Below are positions 43,609-52,670 of a stretch of DNA of 64,000 nucleotides, piece after piece (positions within the stretch are counted from its first letter, which is position 1; every line of letters begins with the position of its first letter). The position numbers were made by a program, and so were the translations under genes. Under the pieces are notes generated by a model. That model was not told the DNA's origin. It searched no databases and worked only from the letters and a program-made list of their open reading frames with translations. This DNA comes from Nakamurella aerolata (GTDB lineage: Bacteria; Actinomycetota; Actinomycetes; Mycobacteriales; Nakamurellaceae), in assembly GCF_013002705.1 (NCBI RefSeq), contig NZ_JABEND010000001.1:1-64000 (forward strand), given 5' to 3'.

Positions 43609-45239
43609 ATCGACCAGGACCGGACCCGCGGCGGCGCGACCGCGGCGCGGGACCAGCCGACTCGCACCGGCAACGGCAGTCGGACCAGGCCGACCGACAG
43701 TCGGACCAGGCCAGCCGGCCGTCGGACCAGGCCGGCCGGCCTTCGGTCCGGCCCGGCGCCGCCGGCCCGCGGAGCGGTGAGCGCGGCCGTTCCGGTCGAG
43801 CCGGCCATGAGCTGTCGTCCCGCAGAAGTGGTGACGGTGGCAGCGACGTGACCGGTCCCGACCTCTTCGCCGGCACCGGACCGGCCGAGCTCGAAAGCGG
43901 GGCGGACAGCTCGGATCGCGTTCCCCACACCGCCCGGTCGCTGACCACAGGCCCACAGCCGCTGCGAGCCGACTGGGACCCGATCGGTGATGACGTCGGC
44001 GCTCGTCGGAGCGCAGCGTCGCGGTCGCGGTCCGGCAGCCGTCAGCTCGGCGCAGGGCCGGCCGACACCACGGCGACCGGGACCAGCGCGGGCGGCGCGG
44101 CGCCCGATGGGCAGACAACAACCGGCCGAGGTCGGACCGCAACCGCCGCCCGGAAACGACGCAGCGCCGTCGGCTGGTTCGTCCACCGTTACGGCTGGCG
44201 GGCGTACGCGTTGCCGGTGCTGGCGGCGCTCACCGTTGTGTTGCTGGTGCAGGGACTGCGTCCCGGACGGGGTGACCAGTCGTCGGCGGAGACCGGCGGG
44301 AACATACCGGCAGCGGCCGAGGCCTCCGGGTCGAGTTCCCCGCAGGGTGCCGCTGCCGGCCCGATCGTCGACCCGGAGCACGGCGCGGCGTCATCACCCG
44401 CTCAGACCGCCCAGGCGGCGAGCGGAATCCATGGGACCCGAACCCAGGCGGCCGGAGCCCAGGCGGCGTCGACAGCGCCAACCGCGTCGTCGGCAACCAG
44501 CTCACCCAGCCCGTCAGGTGATGCCTCCACCGGTTCACCGACGGCGCCGTCCACCCGCTCGTCCGCGACTCGCACCGCGCCGGACCCCAACGGTGAGTTC
44601 GCCAAGGCCGTGCAGAACGGTCAGCTGCCGCCCGGCGGCCCGGTGGTGGACACCGGCAACGGCAGCTGGCACGTGGTGCCGGGAACCAGCAAGCCGTTCG
44701 GCAAGGGTCCGCAGCGATACACATTCAGCGTCGAGGTGGAGGACGGCATTCAGAGCAAGTCGGAGGACAAGGCCTTTGCCGACGCGGTGGTGGGCATCCT
44801 GTCCGATCAACGTTCGTGGATCGGCGGGGACAAGGTCAGCCTGCAGCGGGTCGACTCCGGCAAACCGAGCTTCCGGATCTCGCTGACCAGCCCGATGACG
44901 CTGCGCGGACCGTGCGGCCACAACATCGATCTGGAATCGTCCTGCTACAACCGTTCGGTCGGCCGGGTGCTGATCAACGACGCTCGCTGGGTCCGCGGCG
45001 CCGGCTCGTACAACGGCGACCTCGGCCTCTACCGGGTGTATGCGATCAACCACGAGGTGGGTCACGCGCTCGGGTTCGGGCACCAGGCTTGTGCCGAGAA
45101 GGGCGGGTTGGCGCCGGTGATGATGCAGCAGACGTTCTCCTTGGACAACTCCCAACTCTTCGCACTCGACCCGGACGGTCCGGTGCCGAACAATGGACTG
45201 CAATGCAACGCCAACCCGTTCCCGTACCCGCGAGGCTGA
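43605..45239 (+). CDS. DUF3152 membrane-anchored metalloprotease-like protein
   Basis: 544 residues from GTG 43605. The first 185 residues are hydrophilic and of low complexity, including a four-unit heptapeptide repeat (QSDQADR-like, from 21-bp DNA units at 43677-43760). One membrane helix follows (AYALPVLAALTVVLLVQGL), then a Ser/Thr/Ala-rich linker to about 325. The C-terminal 215 residues are the DUF3152 domain, with IDLESSCYNRSVGRVLINDA and the zinc-binding signature NHEVGHALGFGHQ at about residue 483, matching HExxHxxxxxH of metzincins. So a surface zinc protease is plausible, though activity of this family is unproven. Equivalent to Rv3207c; precedes moeZ. Confidence 0.83.
   Translation: MNRPGPDPRRRDRGAGPADSHRQRQSDQADRQSDQASRPSDQAGRPSVRPGAAGPRSGERGRSGRAGHELSSRRSGDGGSDVTGPDLFAGTGPAELESGADSSDRVPHTARSLTTGPQPLRADWDPIGDDVGARRSAASRSRSGSRQLGAGPADTTATGTSAGGAAPDGQTTTGRGRTATAARKRRSAVGWFVHRYGWRAYALPVLAALTVVLLVQGLRPGRGDQSSAETGGNIPAAAEASGSSSPQGAAAGPIVDPEHGAASSPAQTAQAASGIHGTRTQAAGAQAASTAPTASSATSSPSPSGDASTGSPTAPSTRSSATRTAPDPNGEFAKAVQNGQLPPGGPVVDTGNGSWHVVPGTSKPFGKGPQRYTFSVEVEDGIQSKSEDKAFADAVVGILSDQRSWIGGDKVSLQRVDSGKPSFRISLTSPMTLRGPCGHNIDLESSCYNRSVGRVLINDARWVRGAGSYNGDLGLYRVYAINHEVGHALGFGHQACAEKGGLAPVMMQQTFSLDNSQLFALDPDGPVPNNGLQCNANPFPYPRG
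43677..43760 (+). repeat. 21-bp tandem repeat within the DUF3152 gene
   Basis: Four units of 21 bases, the first three close copies of CAGTCGGACCAGGCCGACCG, encode a heptapeptide repeat in the cytosolic N-terminal region. Confidence 0.8.
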
Positions 45240-45288
45240 CCATTCCCTCCATTCCTTCGGGCCGCCCGTGGGTGGCGGTGGGACGCTG

Positions 45289-46458
45289 ATGTCGCTGCCA
45301 CCCCTGGTGGATCTTCCGGACGGCGCCGAACTCGACGAGGCCGAGCGGACTCGCTACGCCCGCCACCTTTCGCTCGCCGAGTTCGGCCCTGAGGCCCAGC
45401 TGCGGCTGCGGACGGCTCGGGTGCTTGTGGTCGGGGCCGGCGGCCTCGGGGCACCGGTGCTTGCCTACCTCGCCGCCGCCGGCATCGGCACCATCGGCAT
45501 TGTCGATCCGGACCGGGTCGAGGTGTCGAATCTGCAGCGCCAGGTCTTGTTCGGTGACGGCGACATCGGCCGCGCGAAGGTCGAGGCGGCCGCGGCAGCG
45601 ATCCAGCGCACCAACCCGTCCGTCACGGTCCGCGCCCATCCGGTGCTGGTGGACGCGACCAATGCGCTGGAGCTGATCGGCGACTATCACCTGGTGATCG
45701 ACGGCACCGACAACTTCGCCGCCAGGTATCTGCTGAACGACGCCTGCACGCTCGCGGATCGGCCATACGTCTGGGGTTCGATCCTGGGGATGCAGGGCCA
45801 GCTCAGCGTGGCCTGGGCCAGCCGCGGACCACAGCTGCGCGATCTCTACCCGGAGCCGCCGGCGCCCGGCGCCGTGCCCAGCTGCGCCGATGCCGGGGTG
45901 CTGGGTGCGCTGTGCGGCACGGTCGGGTCGCTGCTGGCCACCGAGGCCGTCAAGCTGATCTGCGGCATCGGTGAGCCCTTGCTGGGCCGGGTGGTGATCT
46001 ACGACGCGCTCGAGGCATCGGTGCGGACCGTGCGGGTGCAACGCGATCCGGCCGGCGCGCCCATCCGTTCGTTGGCAGCCCACCTGACCGCCCAGGACGG
46101 TCCCGTTCCTGCTGCTGCGCAAGAGGTCTCGCCCGACGAGCTGTTGCGACTGCTCGGCGGCACCGACCGGCCGACGCTGATCGACGTCCGGGAACCCCAG
46201 GAGTACGACGCCGGGCACATCCCCGGTGCGCGACTGCTGCCGCTGGCCCAGTTGCTCGCCGATCCGGACGCCGCCACGGCTGCGGATCCTGGTGGGGATC
46301 GGGCCCAACCGAATACCGTCCAGGTGATCGTCTACTGCCGTTCCGGTCAACGGTCCGCGACCGCGGCGCGAGCGCTCGCCGCGGTCGGCGGGCCCCCGGT
46401 GCGTCAGCTGCGCGGCGGCATGCTGGCCTGGCGCGGCGCGGTCGACACCGGTAGTTGA
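45289..46458 (+). CDS. moeZ: MoeZ-type adenylyltransferase/sulfurtransferase
   Basis: 389 residues from ATG 45289. The E1-like N-terminal domain adenylates the C-terminus of small sulfur carriers (MoaD, ThiS, CysO type): VLVVGAGGLGAPVLAYLAAA, then GIVDPDRVEVSNLQRQVLFG, then NDACTLADRPYVWGSI and RDLYPEPPAPGAVPSCADAG. The C-terminal rhodanese domain has LIDVREPQEYDAGHIPGA and the active Cys in VYCRSGQRSATAA. This architecture transfers sulfur for molybdopterin and cysteine synthesis. The zinc CxxC pairs of E. coli MoeB are absent, as in mycobacterial MoeZ. Same place as Rv3206c. Confidence 0.9.
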   Translation: MSLPPLVDLPDGAELDEAERTRYARHLSLAEFGPEAQLRLRTARVLVVGAGGLGAPVLAYLAAAGIGTIGIVDPDRVEVSNLQRQVLFGDGDIGRAKVEAAAAAIQRTNPSVTVRAHPVLVDATNALELIGDYHLVIDGTDNFAARYLLNDACTLADRPYVWGSILGMQGQLSVAWASRGPQLRDLYPEPPAPGAVPSCADAGVLGALCGTVGSLLATEAVKLICGIGEPLLGRVVIYDALEASVRTVRVQRDPAGAPIRSLAAHLTAQDGPVPAAAQEVSPDELLRLLGGTDRPTLIDVREPQEYDAGHIPGARLLPLAQLLADPDAATAADPGGDRAQPNTVQVIVYCRSGQRSATAARALAAVGGPPVRQLRGGMLAWRGAVDTGS

Positions 46459-46569
46459 CGCACCCCGCCGTCCCGGAGCCGAGATCCGCCGACCGGGCAC
46501 GCACCGACGCCGGCGACACGGCGCCCGGCTCCGGGGAAAAAGGTCGGCCCGCCGGTAGCGTCCGAGAGT

Positions 46570-47382
46570 GTGACCCAGCCCCCCGCCCAGCACGTGCTGA
46601 CGGCCTTCGGAGTTGCCGGCCAGGAGCCGGAGCAGCTCGACGGCGGGCAAGGACTGGCGTGGCGGTGCGGCGACACCGTGCTGAAACCGGCGGGCCTGGT
46701 CAGCGAGGCCGCCTGGTTGGCGAACACCTTCGAGCACTTGCACATCGACGGCATCCGGCTGGCCCGACCGATACGGTCGCTGGACGGGCGCTGGGTGGTC
46801 GGCGGTTGGACGGCACAACGCTTCGTCGCAGGGCAAGCCGACGACCGGTACGACGACATCCTCGAAGCGGGCGACCGGCTGCACGCCGCGCTGGCCGAGC
46901 TGCCGCAGCCGCGGTTCTTGAGCGAGCGCGACGACCTGTACTCGTGGGCGGACCGGCTGGCGTGGGGTGAGATCACCGATCTTGATGGCCGGCTCGGTGA
47001 CGGCCACGGCGCCAAGCTGTACGCCGAGCTCGCGGGGGAGCGGCGGCCGGTGACCGCTGGCTCGCAACTGGTGCACGGCGATCTGTTCGGCAACGTGCTG
47101 TTTGTCGCATCGGCGCCGCCGGCGATCATCGACGTCACCCCGTACTGGCGGCCGGTCGACTATGCGGCCGGAGTCGTGGTTGTCGACGCCATCGCCTGGG
47201 GCGGCGCCAGCACCGATCTCATTGCGCAGCAAGAAGAACGCGCCGAATGGCCGGAGATGTTGCGACGAGCGCTGCTGTTCCGGCTGGGTGTGGCCCTCGC
47301 CCATCCGAGATCGACCGCGGAGTCGCTGGTGGAGGTGCTGTCGGCGGCCGAGGTCATCGCTCCACACCTGGAACAGGACTGA
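46570..47382 (+). CDS. TIGR02569-type aminoglycoside-phosphotransferase-like protein
   Basis: 270 residues from GTG 46570. Kinase-like fold: nucleotide-contacting GLAWRCGDTVLKPAGLVSEA with a Lys, catalytic loop LVHGDLFGNVLF (HGDxxxxN), metal site IIDVTPYWRPVDYA in which the usual D-x-x-x-x is present. The family is found in this same order in mycobacteria (Rv3205c), next to moeZ and the AdnAB genes, and its substrate is unknown. It is not an obvious resistance gene. TAGCGT ends 8 bases before the start and could be a -10. Confidence 0.82.
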   Translation: MTQPPAQHVLTAFGVAGQEPEQLDGGQGLAWRCGDTVLKPAGLVSEAAWLANTFEHLHIDGIRLARPIRSLDGRWVVGGWTAQRFVAGQADDRYDDILEAGDRLHAALAELPQPRFLSERDDLYSWADRLAWGEITDLDGRLGDGHGAKLYAELAGERRPVTAGSQLVHGDLFGNVLFVASAPPAIIDVTPYWRPVDYAAGVVVVDAIAWGGASTDLIAQQEERAEWPEMLRRALLFRLGVALAHPRSTAESLVEVLSAAEVIAPHLEQD

Positions 47383-47438
47383 TCGAAACCGGCGAAGCAA
47401 GCCGGCGCCGATGATCCCGATCTGCCTCACCATCGACA

Positions 47439-48824
47439 TCACCGCCGCGCCGGCGTTGCCGCCGGCTCGCTCGAGTCGAGGCTGCGCATGCCGTCCAGTG
47501 CCCGAGGCTCGACGGCGTGCCACAGCATGCTCTGCATCAGCCTGGCCAGCCGATAATCCGGCCGGTGGGTGAGCGCCTGCTCGAAACAAATGGCAGCCAG
47601 CGCACCCCCACCCGCTCGGTAGGCCGCGACGCCGAGCATGGTGCACAGCGCGACCGCATCGGACGGGTTGACCGATTGCAGGCAACTACTCAGCACCGGC
47701 GTCCATGCCGTTTCCCTGTCGTCGATCACCAAGCAGATCAGATGATCGCGTACCGACACCTCCGCCTCGACCGCCACCGCGAGGTCGGCCGCGAGATCAG
47801 GCGGCACAAGATGCTGGTCGAGAAAGCTTGCAACGCAGGCGTGCAGCAGCTGTTCGGCGTGGATCCGTTGTGCCGTAGTGAAACTCGTTCCGCGCCGCGT
47901 CCGGATACCGGTGGGAACTGCGCGCCGGGCTTCGCGGTGCCGCTGCTGAGCCGCCGCGATGCGTTGGCGCGCAATGTTTGTCGCGATCCCGTCGGCCGGC
48001 CCGGCGATGCTGGCCGCTAACTCGGCGCGACTGTCCAGCACCGCTCTGCCCGCGAACGCGTTCGCGGCGCTCAAGGCCGCAGCGACCGGGTGGCCGTCGG
48101 CCGGCACAGCGATGCTGGGCTCGGTACGACCGTCCGGCCCAGGGAGAAAGCTTGCCTCGTTGCCGCGCACCGCGATCGCGTCGATGACCCGGATTCCCTT
48201 GCGCAGGAACGCTTTCAAGACTGTGCGCAACACCTGCCGACCCAGGCTAGAGCTGCTGTAACTGAACAGTGCTGCGGTGGTCCCGTGTCGCAGCGTCAAG
48301 CCGGCGACATGGCTGGCGAACCTGCGTTGCTGGGCGGCCGGGGGAAGATCCAACCGCATCGACGGTCCTATCCGGTTGCGCGGGCCAGTGAAGATCAGCA
48401 CGACGATGCTTTCCTCCGGCCGAAAACCGATAGTGTGCGGGACCGCAGCCAGCAACCCAGCCGCGTCGCGCACCTTGATGACCGCCGGCGAGTCCGGATC
48501 GGGGGTGTCGTGGTGCGGAAAAAGTCTTGCACCACCGGCGATCTCGCGCCCGGCAGCGGCATGGTCGGGGCACTCAGCCTCGTCGTCCCACCAGCCCCCG
48601 TAGGGGCAGCCGGCACCGTCGCCCAGCTCGTCATCTTCCGGATCATCTTCTGGATAGCCGGCGAGCTCATCCTCATCGAGATCATCGGCACGTTGCGCAC
48701 CGAACACCCTGGCTAGCTCTCGAAAGCGTTTGGCCTCTGACTCGTCGGTGCAGCTGGAAGCGTCTGCAGCTGATGCGCTGCCGGTGCCGTTGCCGTCCGG
48801 GCCCGGTTCCGTTGAAGTCGTCAT
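47439..48824 (-). CDS. DUF4192 family protein
   Basis: 461 residues from ATG 48824. DUF4192 text: IKVRDAAGLLAAVPHTIGFR, PEESIVVLIFTGPRNRIGPS, and late SVRDHLICLVIDDRETAWTP, VLSSCLQSVNPSDAVALCTM, LGVAAYRAGGGALAAICFEQ. The N-terminal 110 residues are acidic and of low complexity (DDLDEDELAGYPEDDPEDDE). No membrane helix or signal. The function of the family is not known. Convergent with the TIGR02569-type gene (56 bases between stops). Confidence 0.8.
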   Translation of the reverse strand: MTTSTEPGPDGNGTGSASAADASSCTDESEAKRFRELARVFGAQRADDLDEDELAGYPEDDPEDDELGDGAGCPYGGWWDDEAECPDHAAAGREIAGGARLFPHHDTPDPDSPAVIKVRDAAGLLAAVPHTIGFRPEESIVVLIFTGPRNRIGPSMRLDLPPAAQQRRFASHVAGLTLRHGTTAALFSYSSSSLGRQVLRTVLKAFLRKGIRVIDAIAVRGNEASFLPGPDGRTEPSIAVPADGHPVAAALSAANAFAGRAVLDSRAELAASIAGPADGIATNIARQRIAAAQQRHREARRAVPTGIRTRRGTSFTTAQRIHAEQLLHACVASFLDQHLVPPDLAADLAVAVEAEVSVRDHLICLVIDDRETAWTPVLSSCLQSVNPSDAVALCTMLGVAAYRAGGGALAAICFEQALTHRPDYRLARLMQSMLWHAVEPRALDGMRSLDSSEPAATPARR

Positions 48825-49196
48825 GACCGGCAGTCAATGACGTATCGGCTCGGTGCGACAGACCGAATCCGAGATTGTGGATGGATTTTCGCCCGGTGCA
48901 CAAATGCTGTGGACAACCAGGTTTGCCGCCCTCGACTGTCGGACACTGCGGGTATGGGGCTCCGGCTTTAGCCGTTCCATGAGCTGCCCAACGTGAGCTG
49001 GCACCGGACGTGAGCAGGCACCGGACGTGAGCTGGCGAGCGCGCACTCCTTCCGGCACCGCACACACCGTGTGACGCGCCGGAACGGCAGCACGGGTGCG
49101 AACGGATGGATCTGCGCGCGGCCGGTCGACCACCTGCGTCGGCCCCGAAACCCTGGCGGATGCACCATTGTCGGTGGGCCGTGGTTGCATCGGGTG
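48825..49196. promoter_or_regulatory. Gap before adnA with a DnaA box and a 17-bp repeat
   Basis: 372 bases between divergent genes. TGTGGACAA (48908-48916) is a perfect DnaA box complement. Bases 48993-49009, 49010-49026 and the start of a third unit form a 17-bp tandem repeat (GTGAGCTGGCACCGGAC-like). No gene recognised; must hold promoters of both neighbours. Confidence 0.5.
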
Positions 49197-52100
49197 ATGA
49201 CCAGCTCCGCACCTCCCGCCGCGTCGACGGTCGCCGCTGCCGGCGACCGGTCGCCGGTGGACGTCGCGGCATCCGCCTCGCGGCTGCGCTATCGGCTGCG
49301 GTCCGGGCGCGGCAGCGACCTGCCGGTCGAGTTGGACGGGGCCCAGCGCGCGGTGGTCAACAGTCGTCATCGCAGGCTGCGGGTGCTCGCCGGTCCCGGC
49401 ACCGGCAAGACGCAGACGCTGGTGGAGGCGGTGGTTGACCGGGTGGAGAACCGGGGCGTCGACCCGAGTCAGCTGCTGGTACTGACGTTCTCCCGTCGCG
49501 CCGCGGCCGAGTTGGGGGAGCGGTTGTCGACCAGGCTGGCGGTCACCACCACCGAGCCAATCGTGCGCACGCTGCACGGCTACGCGTACTCGGTGCTTCG
49601 ATCGGCGGCGCAACGTGCCGGGCTGCCGCCGCCGCGGTTACTCGGCGCGGCCGAGTCCGACCGGATGATGGCCGATCTGCTGGCCGGTCAGCTTGCGTCC
49701 GGCGGTCGGAACTGGCCGGCTGAGTTTCGGGCGGCGCTCGGTTCGCGGGCGTTCGCGGCCGAACTACGCGATCTGGTGCTGCGCACCGGCGAGCGGGCGC
49801 TGGCGCCGTCGGCGATTGCCGCGCTCGGGCGCAAGTACCGGCGGACGGAATGGGTGGCTGCCGCTCGCACCGCGACCGAGTATCAGCAGGTCAGCGACCT
49901 TCGGATGGGCACAACCGGGTTGGGTGCCGCGCTCGATCAGGCCGAGCTGACGTTGGCTGCGCTGCAAGAGCTTTCCGATGACGCGGTCTTGGCGGAAGAG
50001 CAGCAGCGGGTCCGGCGCATCTTCGTCGACGAGTATCAGGACGTCGACCCGGCGCAGGCCAAGCTGGTGCAGCGGCTGGCCGCCGGGGCCGACGAGTTGG
50101 TGGTGGTCGGCGACCCGGATCAGGCGATCTATCGCTTCCGCGGCGCCGACCCGGCGGGGTTGCGCGATATCGCGGTCGATCACACCGTCAACCTGACGGT
50201 GAGCTGGCGGTCGGGCGCCGCGCTGCTGGCCGCCTCCCGGCGGGTTGCCCGGCTGTTGCCCGGCCCCACATCGCACCGTGAATTGTGTCCGGTAGGGGGT
50301 GATGCCGACGAGGGGCCCAACGCCGGCCCGGTCGAGGTGCGGATCCTGCCAACGGCCGCCAGGGAGGCCGCCTACGTCGCGGATCGCTTGCGGCGTGCGC
50401 ACTTGCAAGATGGCGTTCCGTGGTCGGAGATGGCCGTCGTGGTGCGTTCACCGGCTGCCAGCTTGCCGGAGCTGAGCCGCGCGTTCGGAGTCGCAGGCGT
50501 GCCGATGACGGTGGCGGCCGCCGACTCCGCGACTCGCCCGCATCCACTGGCGGATGCGGTGTTGTCGCTGTTGGAGTGCGGACTGGAGCCGAATCGCATC
50601 GACACCGCCACCGTGCTGGCGCTGCTGACGGCGCCGATCGGCGCGGCCGGCGGGCTCGACCCGTTGGCGCTGCGCCAGTTGCGCAGGGCGGTCCGGGTTG
50701 CTGGCGCGCTGATGCCCGCTGCCACCGGCGATCCGGCACCCACCGGTGCCCAGCCGACTCCTGACGGCGCGGCGACCGTCGACAGTGTGCGTGCCGCCGA
50801 CATGCCAGCGACCGACCGCACCACAGCTATGGCGGACACGGCCGACACCGAAGCTGGTCCCCATGGTGCGGCAGACACCGCTCGCGCGGCAGACCCCGAT
50901 CCAGCAGCGCCGGAAGGCCCGGCGGCCGGTGCCGTCGGCGATCCCGAATTGCTCGGCCGGGTGGTCAGGGCCGAGGCCGCCGGCATCGACCATCCGGTAC
51001 TTGCGGCAGTGGCGCAGAGCCAACCTGACGCCGCTGCCGCACTGCGTCGCCTGGCCGGTCTGCTGCGGACGGCCGCTGAGGTGGCAACGGCCCCGGACGC
51101 CGAGACCGCGCTCTGGCGGGTGTGGACCGCGCTGGGCGTGCAGCCCGGTCTGCTCGCCGCGGTCGACCGTGGTGGTCGGCCGGCCGCCAACGCCGACGCC
51201 GCGCTGGACGCGGTGATCGCGCTGTTCGATCAAGCCGCCGAACTCGCCGCGCGGTTGCCCGGAGCTGGGGTGCGGGCGTACCTCGATCAGGCGAGAGGAC
51301 CGGCCGTCCCTGGTGAGTCGACCGCAGCGGCCGCGCGGCACGGCGACCGCGTCACCGTGCTGTCGGCCCACTCGGCCAAGGGGTTGGAGTGGGATCTGGT
51401 GGCGGTCTGCGGCGCGCAGGAGGGTCGCTGGCCGGACCTGCGCACCCGCTCCGGCCTGCTGCACACCGAAGATCTGCTCGATCTGGCCGCCGGACTCGAC
51501 CCGCAGCTGTCCCGGGTGCCAACCGTACTGGCGGACGAGCGCCGGCTGTTCTATGTCGCGGTGACGCGAGCGCGGCGCTCGCTGTTGGTCACCGCCGTCT
51601 CCGACGACGACACTGCCCCCTCGCGCTTCCTTCACGAGCTGGCAGGCGAACCCGGCGATGAGTCGCCCGTCCCGGTGCAGCAGGGCTGGCCCGGCGGGCC
51701 GACCAGCCCGCATCGCGGGCTGCACCTGGCGGATGTGGTCGGGGAGCTGCGACGCCTGGTCACCGCGGCCGAAACGGTGCCGCCAGTCCGGCAGCACGCG
51801 GCCCGGCAACTCGCCAGACTGGCCAGGGCCGGCGTCGCCGGCGCGCACCCGGAGCAGTGGTACGGCGTCGGCGGCGTCAGCACCGACAGTCCAGCGGTCG
51901 ACGACGACCGCGGGGTATCGGTCTCGCCGTCGTCGGTGGAGGCGCTGCAGCAGTGTCAGCTGCGTGGGGTGTTGGAGCGGCGCGGTGCGCGTGGACCCCT
52001 GGAAGACCCGCAGCTGCTCGGCATCGTGGTGCACGCGGCGGCCGGCGGTCTGAGCCAGGGACTACCCCGCACGGTGGTGGACGCTGAGATCACCGCATTT

Positions 52101-52670
52101 CTCGCCGGCCTGGTGCAGCTGCCCGACTGGCAGACCGCGCGACTGCGCCGGGCCATCGACAAGATGGTCGGCGCGGTGCAGAACTGGCTGCAGCTGCAAG
52201 CCGCCGCCGGCACCAGCACGGTCGGTTCCGAGTCGCCGGTCGATCTTCCGCTGACCGAGCGAGTGCGGATGAGCGGGCGGATCGACCACCTCGCCCGCAG
52301 CGCCGACGGGTCGGTGCTGATCACCGACTTCAAGACGAGCTCGCAAACACAGAGCAAGGCCGCGGCCGCGCAGAACCTGCAACTGGCCACCTATCAACTG
52401 GCGGTGTCCGGCGGCGGGGTGGCCGGACTGCCGGCCGGAACCGAACTCGGTGGCGCACAGCTGCTTTACCTCAGGGACGGGAGCCCGAAGAGCCGGGTGC
52501 AGCCGGCGTTGACCGGCGAGCTGGCCGAGTTGGCCCGCGCCGCCAGCCTGGACGCGGCGGCCGCGCTGTCCGGGGCGCAACTGCTGGCCAAGGAGAATTC
52601 CGGCTGCGAGCGCTGTCCGGTGCGTTCCTGCTGTCCGCTGCAGTCCGAGGGTAGGCAGGTGACTCGATGA
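49197..52670 (+). CDS. adnA: AdnA-like ATP-dependent helicase-nuclease subunit
   Basis: 1157 residues. AdnA and AdnB form the actinobacterial motor-nuclease that resects double-strand breaks. UvrD-type motor: Walker A RVLAGPGTGKTQTLVEAVVD, LTFSRRAAAEL, IFVDEYQDVDPAQAKLVQRL (Walker B), VVGDPDQAIYRFRGADP, and HSAKGLEWDLVAVCGAQEGR with FYVAVTRARRSL late. C-terminal RecB-like nuclease: GRIDHLARSADGSVLITDFK. Cysteines that would hold an iron-sulfur cluster: one in ALQQCQLRGVLE and a C-x2-C-x5-C group in CERCPVRSCC. Residues about 500-580 are a low-complexity Ala/Thr/Asp/Pro insert. Start ATG 49197 chosen because upstream codons carry no family residues. Confidence 0.87.
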   Translation: MTSSAPPAASTVAAAGDRSPVDVAASASRLRYRLRSGRGSDLPVELDGAQRAVVNSRHRRLRVLAGPGTGKTQTLVEAVVDRVENRGVDPSQLLVLTFSRRAAAELGERLSTRLAVTTTEPIVRTLHGYAYSVLRSAAQRAGLPPPRLLGAAESDRMMADLLAGQLASGGRNWPAEFRAALGSRAFAAELRDLVLRTGERALAPSAIAALGRKYRRTEWVAAARTATEYQQVSDLRMGTTGLGAALDQAELTLAALQELSDDAVLAEEQQRVRRIFVDEYQDVDPAQAKLVQRLAAGADELVVVGDPDQAIYRFRGADPAGLRDIAVDHTVNLTVSWRSGAALLAASRRVARLLPGPTSHRELCPVGGDADEGPNAGPVEVRILPTAAREAAYVADRLRRAHLQDGVPWSEMAVVVRSPAASLPELSRAFGVAGVPMTVAAADSATRPHPLADAVLSLLECGLEPNRIDTATVLALLTAPIGAAGGLDPLALRQLRRAVRVAGALMPAATGDPAPTGAQPTPDGAATVDSVRAADMPATDRTTAMADTADTEAGPHGAADTARAADPDPAAPEGPAAGAVGDPELLGRVVRAEAAGIDHPVLAAVAQSQPDAAAALRRLAGLLRTAAEVATAPDAETALWRVWTALGVQPGLLAAVDRGGRPAANADAALDAVIALFDQAAELAARLPGAGVRAYLDQARGPAVPGESTAAAARHGDRVTVLSAHSAKGLEWDLVAVCGAQEGRWPDLRTRSGLLHTEDLLDLAAGLDPQLSRVPTVLADERRLFYVAVTRARRSLLVTAVSDDDTAPSRFLHELAGEPGDESPVPVQQGWPGGPTSPHRGLHLADVVGELRRLVTAAETVPPVRQHAARQLARLARAGVAGAHPEQWYGVGGVSTDSPAVDDDRGVSVSPSSVEALQQCQLRGVLERRGARGPLEDPQLLGIVVHAAAGGLSQGLPRTVVDAEITAFLAGLVQLPDWQTARLRRAIDKMVGAVQNWLQLQAAAGTSTVGSESPVDLPLTERVRMSGRIDHLARSADGSVLITDFKTSSQTQSKAAAAQNLQLATYQLAVSGGGVAGLPAGTELGGAQLLYLRDGSPKSRVQPALTGELAELARAASLDAAAALSGAQLLAKENSGCERCPVRSCCPLQSEGRQVTR

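Noticed and set aside
45046-47685. 879-codon open frame on the minus strand
   Set aside because: It is antisense to DUF3152, moeZ and the TIGR02569 gene, all of which have clear family motifs. Long antisense frames are normal in very GC-rich DNA.
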